Shown here in pieces: positions 18,862 to 27,660 of a stretch of 64,000 nucleotides of DNA. The notes beneath the pieces are model-generated. The model was not told the DNA's origin. It was given only the letters and a program-made list of their open reading frames with translations, and made no database searches. The number at the start of each line of letters is the position of its first letter. Within the stretch, counting starts at the first letter, position 1. The position numbers and the translations under genes are program-made. The DNA comes from Frondihabitans sucicola (GTDB lineage Bacteria; Actinomycetota; Actinomycetes; Actinomycetales; Microbacteriaceae): contig NZ_AP027732.1 in the NCBI RefSeq assembly GCF_030296615.1, forward strand, positions 1,798,001 through 1,862,000. Reading direction: 5' to 3'.

Positions 18862-19847
18862 TCAGACGAGAACGGGCGCCGACGACTCGGCGGCCCGGTT
18901 GGCCGCGACGACGAGCCGCGTGAGCTCGATCGCGCGCGCGATGTTGTCGTCGGCGCGAGTGCCGTTGGCGATGTGGTCGACCCACTGGTCGTAGGCGGCG
19001 GGCGAGTCACCGGGGACGGGGAGTTCGACGACGCCGTCGCCGTAGGCGGCTCCACTCGCCGTGAGCCGGTTCCCCTCTTCGGTGTAGGACACGTAACCGG
19101 CCGTTCCGAAGACGTCGATGGTGAACGGCGATCCTGCGACGAATCCTGCCTCGATGACGCCGATCGCCTGCGACTCGTAGCCGACCGTGACGACGGCGTG
19201 ATCTTCGACGGCTCTGCCCGTCAGCGAACGGTAGACGGCCTGGACGCTGTCGGGTCGGGCGCCGAGGAACAGCTGCGTGAGATACACGGGGTGGCAGCCG
19301 AGGTCGGTGAGCGCCCCGCCGATCGCGGTCGCCGGATCGAAGAAGCGCTCCGGCAGCCAGGGCCGGACGGCCCCGTCGTGCGACAGTCTCACGCGAGCGG
19401 AGGTGATCTCGCCCAGTCGGCCCGACTCGATCTCGTCGAGGACCGCTCTGGTGTACCCGTGGTACAGCCGCGGAAGCGACACGATGAGCTTCACGCCGTT
19501 CGCATCGCAGGCGGCGACGATCTCGTCGCATTCCTCCACGGTCGGGGCGAGGAGCTTCTCCGTGAAGACGTGTTTGCCGGCGTTCGCTGCGCGGACGATG
19601 ACGTCACGGTGGACGTCGGTGGACGTGGTGATCGTCACGGCGTCGATGTCGTCACGGGCGAGCAGGGCGTCGAGGTCGTCGGTGTAGGGCACGCCGTACT
19701 CCGCTGCACCGGCACGGCCGCGATCGGAGTCGTCGTCCCAGACGGCGACCAGTTCGGTGCCGGGATGTTCGACGGTGCTTCTGGCGTAGTCGCCGGCGTG
19801 GACGTGCCAGAAGCCGACTGCGGCGACGCGGAGGGGGAGGTGGTCAC
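18862..19847 (-). CDS. Gfo/Idh/MocA-family oxidoreductase (one-base break near start)
   Basis: The main frame runs from VPYTDDLDALLARDDIDAVTITT through KHVFTEKLLAPTVEE (an EKL variant of the EKP motif) to a C-terminal domain with GGALTDLGCHPVYLTQLFLG. The missing Rossmann N-terminus is readable one frame over as LRVAAVGFWHVHAGDYARS; one base is missing from the GGGGG run (plus strand) at 19833-19837. The start is GTG at 19847 with AAAGGAAC upstream. About 328 residues when restored. The FWHVHAGDY variant of the glycine loop marks a distinct subfamily. Confidence 0.85.
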
Positions 19848-19881
19848 AGTGTTCCTTTCGTAGGGGTGGACGGGCCGCGCG

Positions 19882-19940
19882 TCAGACGCGGACCTTGTCG
19901 TAGTCCTTGGGCGTCCCTTCGACCTCCGGACCACCTCGGT
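19882..19940 (-). pseudogene. C-terminal stub of a lost upstream operon gene
   Basis: The last codons read PEVEGTPKDYDKVRV then TGA, with strong G/C at third positions, 34 bp before the GTG of the next gene and in the same direction. Further upstream the frame loses codon bias. Probably the tail of a gene whose body was deleted. Family not identified. Confidence 0.35.
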
Positions 19941-20084
19941 GTGGTCGCGGAGCGAATTCGTCCAGACGGATCGACTTATTAAATCCATTCGATGGACAAA
20001 TTCGCTTGGGAAGAGATGCTAGGGAGCTTGAGCAGGCCGAGTCAACTGCTTCCGGGGCGTTTCGGAGTGCCGGGGTGCATCGCC

Positions 20085-20332
20085 GCCGGAGGGTCGTCTT
20101 CGTCGATCACCTCTCCGAGATCATCGACATCGGCGTCGCCGTTGCGATCTGCGCCGCGTATGAACGCCTGGGCGCCATGCCGGAGGCGGCCGAGTGGGTC
20201 ACCCAGTCCGGAGCCGCTCTCGGCTCGGCTCTCGCGCACGCCGTCGAGCTCATCGACCGCGGGACATCGAGCAGGATCGGAGAAGCGGCGGGTACCCCGG
20301 TTGGCGTTACCGTGGGTGCAGCCATCGCTGAC
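20085..20332 (+). pseudogene. Coding-like fragment without clear ends
   Basis: The frame reading VVFVDHLSEIIDIGVAVAIC, AAYERLGAMPEAAEWVTQSG, AALGSALAHAVELIDRGTSSRIGEAAG has strong third-position G/C bias, as in real genes here, but no convincing start, and it runs without a stop into the next gene in another frame. A single added base near 20325 would place TGA just before the next Shine-Dalgarno. Either a gene damaged by assembly errors or a remnant. No family recognised. Confidence 0.35.
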
Positions 20333-20342
20333 AGGAGAACAC

Positions 20343-20807
20343 ATGCCGTACACCGTCGATTTCGTGGACGTCTCCACGACCGGGCTCGAGTCGTCGCCGG
20401 TCGCCGACGCCCTCGCCGGGCTCCGCGCCAACGAGGCCCGCTACTTCTCGAACAAGTACGGGCACGTCTTCACGGTGAGCACCGTCGAGGAAGAGCCCGA
20501 GACGCTCGAGTGGATCACTCGGATCCTGAAGGAGGACCGCGACCTCGTCATCGAATCCGCACCGCTCGAGGTGACCGGGTTCGAGGTCGACGGGATCCGC
20601 ATGGCGTACGTCTTCTACGAGTCGGGTCTGTCGATCAACGTGATGTACACGATCGCCGACGCCGGAAAGCGTGCCGTCGGGCTCAAGCTCTCCGACGGCA
20701 TGGACGTGCCCGCCGAGTTGGAGTCGAAATTCAAGTTCGCCCGCCAGAGATCGAAGCTGGCGGGGACGATCCGCGGGTCGTTCTTCGTCATCAAGGGCGA
20801 GTACTGA
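20343..20807 (+). CDS. Conserved-looking protein of unknown function
   Basis: 154 residues, no signal peptide or membrane segment: MPYTVDFVDVSTTGLESS, then a charged alpha/beta region (HVFTVSTVEEEPETLEWITR), VDGIRMAYVFYESGLSINVMYTI and a C-terminus GTIRGSFFVIKGEY. ACAGGAGAAC precedes the ATG and codon usage is typical of the host. Followed by a hairpin. Not recognised. Confidence 0.75.
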   Translation: MPYTVDFVDVSTTGLESSPVADALAGLRANEARYFSNKYGHVFTVSTVEEEPETLEWITRILKEDRDLVIESAPLEVTGFEVDGIRMAYVFYESGLSINVMYTIADAGKRAVGLKLSDGMDVPAELESKFKFARQRSKLAGTIRGSFFVIKGEY

Positions 20808-20826
20808 CGGTGTAGGGCACCGGGTG

Positions 20827-20846
20827 TGCCCCCAATGCAGGGGGCA
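20827..20846 (+). terminator. Hairpin terminator
   Basis: TGCCCCC and GGGGGCA pair perfectly around a 6-nt AATGCA loop, 20 bp after the preceding stop codon and before the GT2 promoter. No T tract. Confidence 0.65.
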
Positions 20847-20872
20847 ACCGGACCATTTCGGACGGTCACATG

Positions 20873-20901
20873 TTGTCCGCTCTTTGGGGGACTCCTATAG
20901 T
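20873..20901 (+). promoter_or_regulatory. Promoter of the GT2-GH18 operon
   Basis: TTGTCC (20873-20878) and TATAGT (20896-20901) are separated by 17 bp, giving about 70 nt of 5' untranslated leader before the ATG at 20977. Confidence 0.55.
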
Positions 20902-20976
20902 CGGAACGACCCTCCGCCCGAATCGGTGGGTCGCCGGCCCACGGCCCGAAACGTGCGGTCGAGGAAGTCAGAATCC

Positions 20977-23316
20977 ATGCCCACCACCGCTGTTCCGCGC
21001 GCCCGAAAACGTCAGTGGGGCGCCGAGCGTCGCACCCAGCCGCTGCCCACCGTCCATCTCCGCCCGACTGACCGAGGGATCGCCCTCGGCCGCATGGCCA
21101 TCGTCTCGACGATCCTCTTCTGGGTCGCCTACGTCGTGTCGACGGTGCTCCGCCAGTTCATGGCGCAGGGCGGCGACTACCGCTTCACGCTCGAGGCGAC
21201 CTCGTACCTGGTCATCGTCACCTTCCTCACGTTCTCGGCTCTCATGTACCTCGTCGCTCGTCAGGGTGCACTCGAGCGCTTCAGCACGCACGTCCGTGTG
21301 CCACGAGCCGAACTCGACCGTCACTTCGGCCAGCACGCCTCGTCGATGACCGTTCTCGTCCCCAGCTACGCCGAGGAGCCGCAGGTCGTTCGCCAGACGC
21401 TCTGGTCCGCAGCGCTGCAGGAGTATCCCTCGCTGCGCGTCGTCCTCCTGCTGGACGACCCGCCCCACCCGGCCGACCCGCAGGTCGCGAGCCGACTCGA
21501 CTCGACCCGCACCCTCGGCGAGGGCATCATGCGTGCCCTCGCGGCACCGGCCGGGCGATTCTCGATGGCGTGCGACGCCTTCGACGCGACGCACGACGCC
21601 GACTCGGTCATCGATGACGCCACCGTTCGCGAGCTGGCCGAGCACTACACCGCCGCGGCCGACTGGCTGACGGACATGGCCGCCTCCGAGGCCCGCGACG
21701 ATCACGTCGACGAGTTCTTCGCGACGCAGATCCTCGGTGGCCTGGCCGATGAGTTCTCGCTCGTCTCGAACGCCCTCACGGTGGCCGCCATCGGCCACGA
21801 GGCGCCGAGCGCCGAGCGCATCGCGGAGCTCTACCGTCGTCTGGCCTGGACGTTCCAGGCCGAGGTCACCGTCTTCGAACGCAAGCTGTACTCCTCGCTG
21901 TCGAACGAGGCGAACAAAGCCATGAACCTCAACTCGTACATCGGCCTGATGGGCGGCGCGTACCGCCAGGAGTCGGCCGCCGGCGGCATCGTGCTGCGCC
22001 CCGTCTCCGAGCCTCAGCACGGCGACCTGGTCGTGCCCGACTCCGAGTACCTGCTGACCCTCGACGCCGATTCCCTCCTCCTGCGCGACTACTGCCTGCG
22101 GCTCGTCTACCTGCTGGAGCAGCCCGGCAACGAGCGCGTCGCCGTGACGCAGACCCCGTACTCGTCGTTCCGGGGCGCAGGATCCCGCATCGAGCGTCTC
22201 GCCGGAGCCACCACCGACCTGCAGCACATCTCGCACCAGGGGATGAGCGCGTACGGCGCGACCTTCTGGGTCGGGGCCAACGCCGTCATCCGGAAGCGAG
22301 CGCTCGAGGACATCCGCGAGACCGAGATCGTCGGCGGCTTCCCGATCAGCCGCTACGTGCAGGACCGCACCGTCATCGAGGACACCGAGTCGAGCATCGA
22401 CCTCGGCATGCACGGCTGGAGCCTGATCAACTATCCCGAGCGGCTGAGCTACTCGGCCACTCCGCCCGACTTCGGGTCGCTGATCGTGCAGCGACGTCGC
22501 TGGGCCAACGGCGGTCTCCTGATCCTGCCCAAGCTGCTGCGTCAGGCCGGCGAACGGCGGCGCGCCGGGAATCGGATCCCGTTGGTGGAGATGGCGCTGC
22601 GGATCAACTACATGTCGTCGATCGCCTGGGCGAGCTTCGGGCTCGTGATGATGCTCGCGTTCCCGTACGACTCGCGACTGCTCAGCCCGTTCGTGCTGCT
22701 GGCGGCTCTGCCCTACTTCCTGGCCATGGCCAGCGACCTGCACTCGGCCGGCTACAAGCGCACCGACGTGCTCCGGATCTACGGCTTCAACCTGATCCTC
22801 CTGCCGGTGCAGCTGGCCGGCGTGCTGAAGTCGCTGCAGCAGGCGCTGACCGGCAAGAAGATCCCGTTCGCCCGCACGCCGAAGGTCAAGAACCGCACGG
22901 CTGCGCCGGTGCTCTACGTCGTCGCTCCGTACGCGATCGTGATCTTCTCGCTGGTGACCATCTACCGCGACTACCTCGCCCAGAACTGGGGCAATGCCGC
23001 TTTCGCGACGTTCAACGCCGTGCTCGCCTCATGGGCGATCGTCGCCTACCTCGGGATCTGGAACTCGATCGTCGACGTCTGGCTCGGCATGACGGGGTGG
23101 CTGTTCGTGACGAAGGCTCCGCGCGGAGCCCGACGCCAGACGGTGCCTTCCGAGCCGGAGCTCGACTGGCGGTCGGTGCTCTACCACGGCCAGGAGGTCG
23201 ACGGTGAGCGGCCGCGAGACCCCGCCCCGCTCGATCTCGAGCGCGCTCGTCGCGCGGACCGTGCGTCGTCCGCTTCGGCGTCCGTCGCCGGGGACTCGTC
23301 CGAGATGGTGGTGTGA
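20977..23316 (+). CDS. Cellulose-synthase-like family 2 glycosyltransferase (membrane)
   Basis: 779 residues. Two N-terminal membrane segments (about 40-62 and 72-93), a cytoplasmic GT-A domain with TVLVPSYAEEPQVV near 125, VVLLLDDPPHP near 158, the DxD metal motif LTLDADSLLLRD near 362, the acceptor region IEDTESSIDLGMHGW and the QRRRWANG (QxxRW) motif near 505, then four or five C-terminal membrane helices. This is a processive-type polysaccharide synthase; the polymer is unknown. It overlaps by 4 bp (GTGA) the gene for a secreted GH18-like protein, so synthase and hydrolase are coupled. Confidence 0.9.
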   Translation: MPTTAVPRARKRQWGAERRTQPLPTVHLRPTDRGIALGRMAIVSTILFWVAYVVSTVLRQFMAQGGDYRFTLEATSYLVIVTFLTFSALMYLVARQGALERFSTHVRVPRAELDRHFGQHASSMTVLVPSYAEEPQVVRQTLWSAALQEYPSLRVVLLLDDPPHPADPQVASRLDSTRTLGEGIMRALAAPAGRFSMACDAFDATHDADSVIDDATVRELAEHYTAAADWLTDMAASEARDDHVDEFFATQILGGLADEFSLVSNALTVAAIGHEAPSAERIAELYRRLAWTFQAEVTVFERKLYSSLSNEANKAMNLNSYIGLMGGAYRQESAAGGIVLRPVSEPQHGDLVVPDSEYLLTLDADSLLLRDYCLRLVYLLEQPGNERVAVTQTPYSSFRGAGSRIERLAGATTDLQHISHQGMSAYGATFWVGANAVIRKRALEDIRETEIVGGFPISRYVQDRTVIEDTESSIDLGMHGWSLINYPERLSYSATPPDFGSLIVQRRRWANGGLLILPKLLRQAGERRRAGNRIPLVEMALRINYMSSIAWASFGLVMMLAFPYDSRLLSPFVLLAALPYFLAMASDLHSAGYKRTDVLRIYGFNLILLPVQLAGVLKSLQQALTGKKIPFARTPKVKNRTAAPVLYVVAPYAIVIFSLVTIYRDYLAQNWGNAAFATFNAVLASWAIVAYLGIWNSIVDVWLGMTGWLFVTKAPRGARRQTVPSEPELDWRSVLYHGQEVDGERPRDPAPLDLERARRADRASSASASVAGDSSEMVV

Positions 23317-24902
23317 CCGTGACCCGCGTCGATCCCACTCCCGTCCGCAGGCTCTCGATCCTGCGCCTGTTCATCGCGGTCGTCGTCACCGCCGGTGTCG
23401 TCGTCGGCGGCCTGTTCGGCTACCAGCTGTACGCGGCGCAGGCAGCCGGCACGACCTCCAGCGCCTGGTTCGGCGGCTACGTCGACGTCACGGCGACGCC
23501 GACCTACGCGTTCGAGTCGCCCGCGACGAACTCCGGCAAGCAGACCGTGCTGTCGTTCGTCGTCGCCTCCTCCGCCGATTCGTGCACTCCGAGCTGGGGT
23601 GCGGCCTACTCGCTGCAGCAGGCCTCCGATTCGCTCGATCTCGATCGCAGGATCGCCCGACTCCAGCAGCAGGGCGGCGACGTCACGGTCTCGTTCGGAG
23701 GTCAGGCGAACACCGAGCTGGCCGTCGCCTGCACGAGCGTCAGCCAGTTGGCCGCTGCGTACGCGTCGGTCATCGACCGCTACGACCTCACCACCGTCGA
23801 CCTCGACGTCGAGGGCACCGCTCTGCAGAACGTCGCGGCGAACGCTCGCCGCGCCGAGGCGCTCGCCCTGCTGCAGAAAGAGCGGCGCGCCGAGGGCAAG
23901 CCGCTCGCCATCTGGCTGACGCTGCCGGTCACCCCGGACGGCCTCAGCGTCGACGGGCAGAAGGCCGTCAAGGAGACGCTCGCGAAGAAGGTCGACCTCG
24001 CCGGCGTCAACGCCATGACGATGGACTACGGGTCGTCACTGGCCGCAGGATCGAACATGGCCGTGGCCGCGGAGGACGCCCTGACCGCGACGCACCGCCA
24101 GCTCGGGATCCTCTACGGGCAGACCGGGACGACGCTGACCAGCCGGACCCTGTGGTCGAAGATCGGCGCCACGCCGATGATCGGCCAGAACGACGACGCC
24201 GACGAGGTCTTCACCCTGAAGAACGCGACGGCCCTCAACGCCTTCGCGGTGTCGAAGGGCGTGGGCCGCATGTCGATGTGGTCGCTCAACCGCGACGTCA
24301 GCTGCGGGTCGAACTACACGACGCTCACCGTCGTCTCCGACTCGTGCAGCGGCGTCGACCAGCACGGGCAGCACTTCGCGACCCTGCTCGGCAAGCACTT
24401 CAAAGGCACCATCGACTCCCTCGCGGGAACCGTGACCACTCCCGAGCCGGTCTCGAGCGCCTCGCTGAAGGACAACCCGAAGACGAGCCCGTACCCGATC
24501 TGGAGCGCTGACAACTCGTACCTGGAGGGCACGAAGATCGTCTGGCACCGCAACGTCTACGAGGCCAAGTGGTGGACGCAGGGAGACGTGCCGGACAACC
24601 CCGTGCTCAACTCCTGGCAGACGCCCTGGCAGCTCGTCGGGCCCGTGCTGAAGGGCGAGAAGCCCGTCGCGCAGCCGACCCTGCCCGCCGGAACCTACCC
24701 GAACTGGGACGGCACAACAGCGTTCACGTCGGGCGCACGAGTGCTGTTCGAGGGCACTCCGTACCAGGCCAAGTGGTGGACGCAGGGCGACAGCCCGGCG
24801 GCGGCCTCGTCGAACCCGGACTCGTCGCCGTGGGTGCCGCTGACGCTCGCTCAGATCGCGGCCGTCAAGGCGTCAGCTGCCCCTTCCTCCCCGGCTCCCT
24901 AG
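23313..24902 (+). CDS. Secreted GH18-like (chitinase-fold) protein with two C-terminal carbohydrate-binding modules
   Basis: 529 residues. Membrane anchor/signal at about 16-42, then a GH18 barrel with SFGGQANTELA near 129 and the catalytic signature DLTTVDLDVEG, whose Glu is near 167; VNAMTMDYG and RMSMWSLNRD are typical later barrel strands. C-terminal tandem CBM5/12-type modules (about 392-445 and 455-515) share Y-P-x-W and AKWWTQGD. It probably trims or releases the polymer made by the coupled GT2. The GTG start overlaps the GT2 stop. Its last 126 codons are duplicated at 25970. Confidence 0.87.
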   Translation: MTVTRVDPTPVRRLSILRLFIAVVVTAGVVVGGLFGYQLYAAQAAGTTSSAWFGGYVDVTATPTYAFESPATNSGKQTVLSFVVASSADSCTPSWGAAYSLQQASDSLDLDRRIARLQQQGGDVTVSFGGQANTELAVACTSVSQLAAAYASVIDRYDLTTVDLDVEGTALQNVAANARRAEALALLQKERRAEGKPLAIWLTLPVTPDGLSVDGQKAVKETLAKKVDLAGVNAMTMDYGSSLAAGSNMAVAAEDALTATHRQLGILYGQTGTTLTSRTLWSKIGATPMIGQNDDADEVFTLKNATALNAFAVSKGVGRMSMWSLNRDVSCGSNYTTLTVVSDSCSGVDQHGQHFATLLGKHFKGTIDSLAGTVTTPEPVSSASLKDNPKTSPYPIWSADNSYLEGTKIVWHRNVYEAKWWTQGDVPDNPVLNSWQTPWQLVGPVLKGEKPVAQPTLPAGTYPNWDGTTAFTSGARVLFEGTPYQAKWWTQGDSPAAASSNPDSSPWVPLTLAQIAAVKASAAPSSPAP

Positions 24903-24956
24903 GCCGCCTCCGCTCCGGCGCCGATCAGTAGACGGACACATTCGTGCCCGTCACAC
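24525..24956 (+). repeat. Direct repeat, copy 1 (binding-module segment)
   Basis: About 432 bp nearly identical to 25970-26401 at a constant offset of 1445 bp. It includes most of the tandem binding modules, the TAG stop, and the last codons of the convergent gene at 24925. Differences are scattered single bases. Confidence 0.92.
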
Positions 24957-25617
24957 GGATTCCGAATTCACCCTTGGCGTGAAGCGGCCCCGACTGAGCT
25001 TTGTACGTGACGCGAGCCCACGCTGATCCCGCGGAGCTCTGCGCGGCGCGGGCGATTCCGGTGGGAGAGGGAAGGCTGCAGCTGCTGGGGATGCCGACAA
25101 CGGCGCAGCTCGCGCCTCGGAAGCTCCGGACCTTTGCCTTGCTGCTGGTGCTCGTCTGGTAGTCGATCGTGAACTTGGCCGACGAGATCGGGTCCCAGAC
25201 GGAAATCTTGCAGTTGATCTTCCAGCCAGACGAAGACACGCAACCCGACAGGCCCGTCCGCGCCGCTCCCGCGTCAGCCGGCAATTCCACGGCGGTGATG
25301 CGCCGGGAGCCGTCTGCGAAGACGGAAACCGTCTGGGGCATGTCGGCGGTTTCATCGATGAAGCTCTCGATCGGCGCGGCGCCAGTGAACGAGTCGAGCT
25401 GCTTGCCTGCTTCCATTTTCGCGATCAAACTCTCTTGAACATCGAGGGGAATTCCGCCCTCCGCCAAGTGCTTGTGGAGCTGAACTTTCAGTTGAGCGGA
25501 GAGCTCGTTAGGACCAGCCACGAAGGCATGGGCCGGAGCCACCGTGAGTGCTGTGAGGATGCCGGTGAGGCAGACGGTGGAGACGGCGAAGGCGAATCTG
25601 ATCGTACGGCGATTCAT
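24925..25617 (-). CDS. Secreted protein of unknown function
   Basis: About 230 residues with a clear Sec signal peptide (MNRRTIRFAFAVSTVCLTGILTALTVAPAHA). The mature part has four cysteines (GCVSS, NCKIS, ASCAV, SSCSLP) probably forming two disulfides and a beta-rich C-terminus TYKAQSGPLHAKGEFGIRVTGTNVSVY. AAAGGAATCC precedes the ATG at 25617. Convergent with the GH18-like gene and enclosed by the direct repeat. Family not recognised. Confidence 0.75.
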   Translation of the reverse strand: MNRRTIRFAFAVSTVCLTGILTALTVAPAHAFVAGPNELSAQLKVQLHKHLAEGGIPLDVQESLIAKMEAGKQLDSFTGAAPIESFIDETADMPQTVSVFADGSRRITAVELPADAGAARTGLSGCVSSSGWKINCKISVWDPISSAKFTIDYQTSTSSKAKVRSFRGASCAVVGIPSSCSLPSPTGIARAAQSSAGSAWARVTYKAQSGPLHAKGEFGIRVTGTNVSVY

Positions 25618-25691
25618 CAAGTGGATTCCTTTCTCAGGGGTCGACGAGGAGCGCCCTCACGGGCGGACGATCGACGACGACCGCGACGGGT

Positions 25692-25844
25692 TCAGTCAGC
25701 GGGAGGGCGCGTCGATGCGCCCCGTGCTCTATCGCGACGACGGACTCTGATCCGCTTCATCGTCGAACGCGCGGCAACTACGACAACAGCGGCGCCGACC
25801 GCGAGGAAGAGGAACGTCGTCAGAACGAGACCTGAACCGAACAT
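25692..25844 (-). CDS. Small single-span membrane protein
   Basis: 50 residues: MFGSGLVLTTFLFLAVGAA then VVVVAA, a single hydrophobic helix, followed by a strongly basic tail (RIRVRRRDRARGAS). It lies upstream of and in the same direction as the secreted protein. GAGAGAC precedes the ATG. Real gene status rests on the amphipathic layout and start context only. Confidence 0.45.
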   Translation of the reverse strand: MFGSGLVLTTFLFLAVGAAVVVVAARSTMKRIRVRRRDRARGASTRPPAD

Positions 25845-25954
25845 GTCTCTCAATCTAGCCTGAAAACATTACTCATGTAAAGCGTAAAATATTGAGTGAC
25901 GACACTCGGCGTCAATGCATAAGGGCCGCGCTCCGGGCCGAACGTCGAGGGGCG

Positions 25955-26347
25955 ATGAAGACGGGCTTTGAGGGCACGAAGATCGTCTGGCACCGCAACG
26001 TCTACGAGGCCAAGTGGTGGACGCAGGGAGACGTGCCGGACAACCCCGTGCTCAACTCCTGGCAGACGCCCTGGCAGCTCGTCGGGCCCGTGCTGAAGGG
26101 CGAGAAGCCCGTCGCGCAGCCGACCCTGCCCGCCGGAACCTACCCGAACTGGGACGGCACAACAGCGTTCACGTCGGGCGCACGGGTGCTGTTCGAGGGC
26201 ACTCCGTACCAGGCCAAGTGGTGGACGCAGGGCGACAGCCCGGCGGCGGCCTCGTCGAACCCGGACTCGTCGCCGTGGGTGCCGCTGACGCTCGCTCAGA
26301 TCGCGGCCGTCAAGGCGTCCGCTGCCTCTTCCTCCCCGACTCCCTAG
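25955..26347 (+). CDS. Truncated duplicate encoding only the two carbohydrate-binding modules
   Basis: 130 residues: MKTGF followed by EGTKIVWHRNVYEAKWWTQGD and the rest of the GH18-like protein's C-terminus with a few substitutions (for example AASSSPTP instead of AAPSSPAP at the end). There is no signal peptide and the first binding module lacks its initial Y-P-x-W strand. GAGGGG precedes the ATG, so translation is possible, but a duplication by-product is more likely. Confidence 0.5.
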   Translation: MKTGFEGTKIVWHRNVYEAKWWTQGDVPDNPVLNSWQTPWQLVGPVLKGEKPVAQPTLPAGTYPNWDGTTAFTSGARVLFEGTPYQAKWWTQGDSPAAASSNPDSSPWVPLTLAQIAAVKASAASSSPTP

Positions 26348-26401
26348 GTCGCCTCCGCTCCGGCGCCGATCAGTAGACGGACACATTCGTGCTCGTCGCA
26401 C
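25970..26401 (+). repeat. Direct repeat, copy 2
   Basis: Copy of 24525-24956, same orientation. The copy ends 11 codons into the 3' end of the convergent secreted gene; beyond 26401 similarity stops. Confidence 0.92.
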
Positions 26402-26511
26402 GGGCGCTCCCGCTTCAGCCGCAGACCGCGGCCGGTGTCGTCGGGGATGGTGTCCTGTGCGTCGGTGAACGACAGCAGCTCGCGGATGGGGTCGGTGGTG
26501 ATTGTGGTGAT

Positions 26512-26640
26512 GACCTTCCCGTTCGTCTGTGGCCGGTAGGGCCGGGACTTCTTCGGGGTGATGCCCAACTCGGCGCAGGCATCGCGCCAGGCATGGGATT
26601 TGTAGGCGGATCCATTGTCGAAAGGACCGCCCTTCGCGAG
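26512..26640 (-). pseudogene. IS481-type transposase fragment
   Basis: The minus strand reads KGGPFDNGSAYKSHAWRDAC, AELGITPKKSRPYRPQTNGKV, which is the part of the DDE integrase core around the second Asp (DNGSAY) and the PYRPQTNGKVER motif of IS481-family transposases. It stops after NGKV, without the catalytic Glu and C-terminus, and has no N-terminal HTH. Debris of an insertion sequence. Confidence 0.8.
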
Positions 26641-27235
26641 GCTGGCCTGGTGGACCGATTGGTGGCGGCCGGAGGGAGGGATGCGGGCGTCGTTCTTCCC
26701 GGTCGCTGCGTCGACGATGACGCTACGAGGGCGTTCGGCCACGTCCGCAACGAGGACGCGATCGTCGAGCACGCTCGTCGGCTCGGCGATCGAGTGGGCC
26801 AAGCACTCGATGCGGGAGAAACACCCGTGGTGGTCGGAGGCGACTGCAGCATGCTCGTCGGGATAGGGCTCGCGCTGGCGACGCGCGGCCGTGCCAGCCT
26901 CGTGCACGTGGACGGCCACACGCATGTCCGGCACCCGGGAACAGCGACCTCTGCGCGAGCGTCGGCGGTGAAGTTCTTGCCGCCGCAGTCGGGCTGCACA
27001 GGCCGGCCCTCGCGGACATCGACAGGAAGCGTCCCTCCTTCCTTCCGTGCACTGCCGTTCACATCGGTCGTCGCGACAACGACGAAGATGCTGACGAGGC
27101 TCGGCGATTTCTGGGTCTCGTCACCTCGGCGGCTGAGGCGATGACGTCCGGGCCCGACGATATCGCCCGGAGGGTGGGCGAAGTCGCTGGGACGGTAGAC
27201 CGGCTCCAGGGCGACGTCGACGTCGAAGTCCTAAA
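26629..27235 (+). pseudogene. Arginase/ureohydrolase-family remnant, truncated at both ends
   Basis: One frame reads ERTALREAGLVDRLVAAGG, PVVVGGDCSMLVGIGLALAT and ASLVHVDGHTHVRHPG, matching the GGDCS and DGHxD-type metal-binding motifs of arginase-like enzymes (here DGHTH). After a one-base shift near 26937-26940 the next frame continues SDLCASVGGEVLAAAVGLHR to GDVDVEVLK, resembling the approach to the HVDVDVLDP metal motif. Homology then stops, where the next gene's stop codon lies. The N-terminus is replaced by the transposase fragment. Confidence 0.7.
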
Positions 27236-27527
27236 AACCCTTCCTGCGACTCGTTTCCCAGTAGTGCAGCTCGACCGTGTCTCCGTTGGACTCGACGACG
27301 CGCCTGACTCGTCTCAGGAGCTCTTTTGCGCGTCGTTGGTGGTCCTCTGCTGCGCGTTCGGTGGCCCAGCCTGATTCGTCTGAGAATTTTTCATTGAAAT
27401 CCTCGGCCCAAGCCCTCACCTCTGCATCGAGCCAGGCTGGGAGCGCCGGGTCGCCGTCAGGGCACTGCGATTCCAAGCTCCAAAACGGCCACTCCGCTTC
27501 GTACTCATTGGAAAGTCTGTAGTGCAT
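27231..27527 (-). CDS. Small soluble protein, EWPxW family, unknown function
   Basis: 98 residues: MHYRLSNEYEAEWPFWSLES, then LPAWLDAEVRAWAEDFNEKF and a charged C-terminal helix. It shares the layout RL-x(6)-EWP-x-W and L-x(4)-RxWAxDF with the plus-strand gene at 28975, so the two are paralogues. No signal or membrane segment. Function unknown. Confidence 0.7.
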   Translation of the reverse strand: MHYRLSNEYEAEWPFWSLESQCPDGDPALPAWLDAEVRAWAEDFNEKFSDESGWATERAAEDHQRRAKELLRRVRRVVESNGDTVELHYWETSRRKGF

Positions 27528-27660
27528 GTGGCTACATTCGCATGCTCGACGTGAAGAGCGCTCACCGGGCAGGCGAAGACATCGACTGTGAGACGACCGC
27601 AGTTGGAACCTTGACTCAGGCTGACTCGGCGGGCACAGCGAGCATTGGCCGAGCCGCGCA

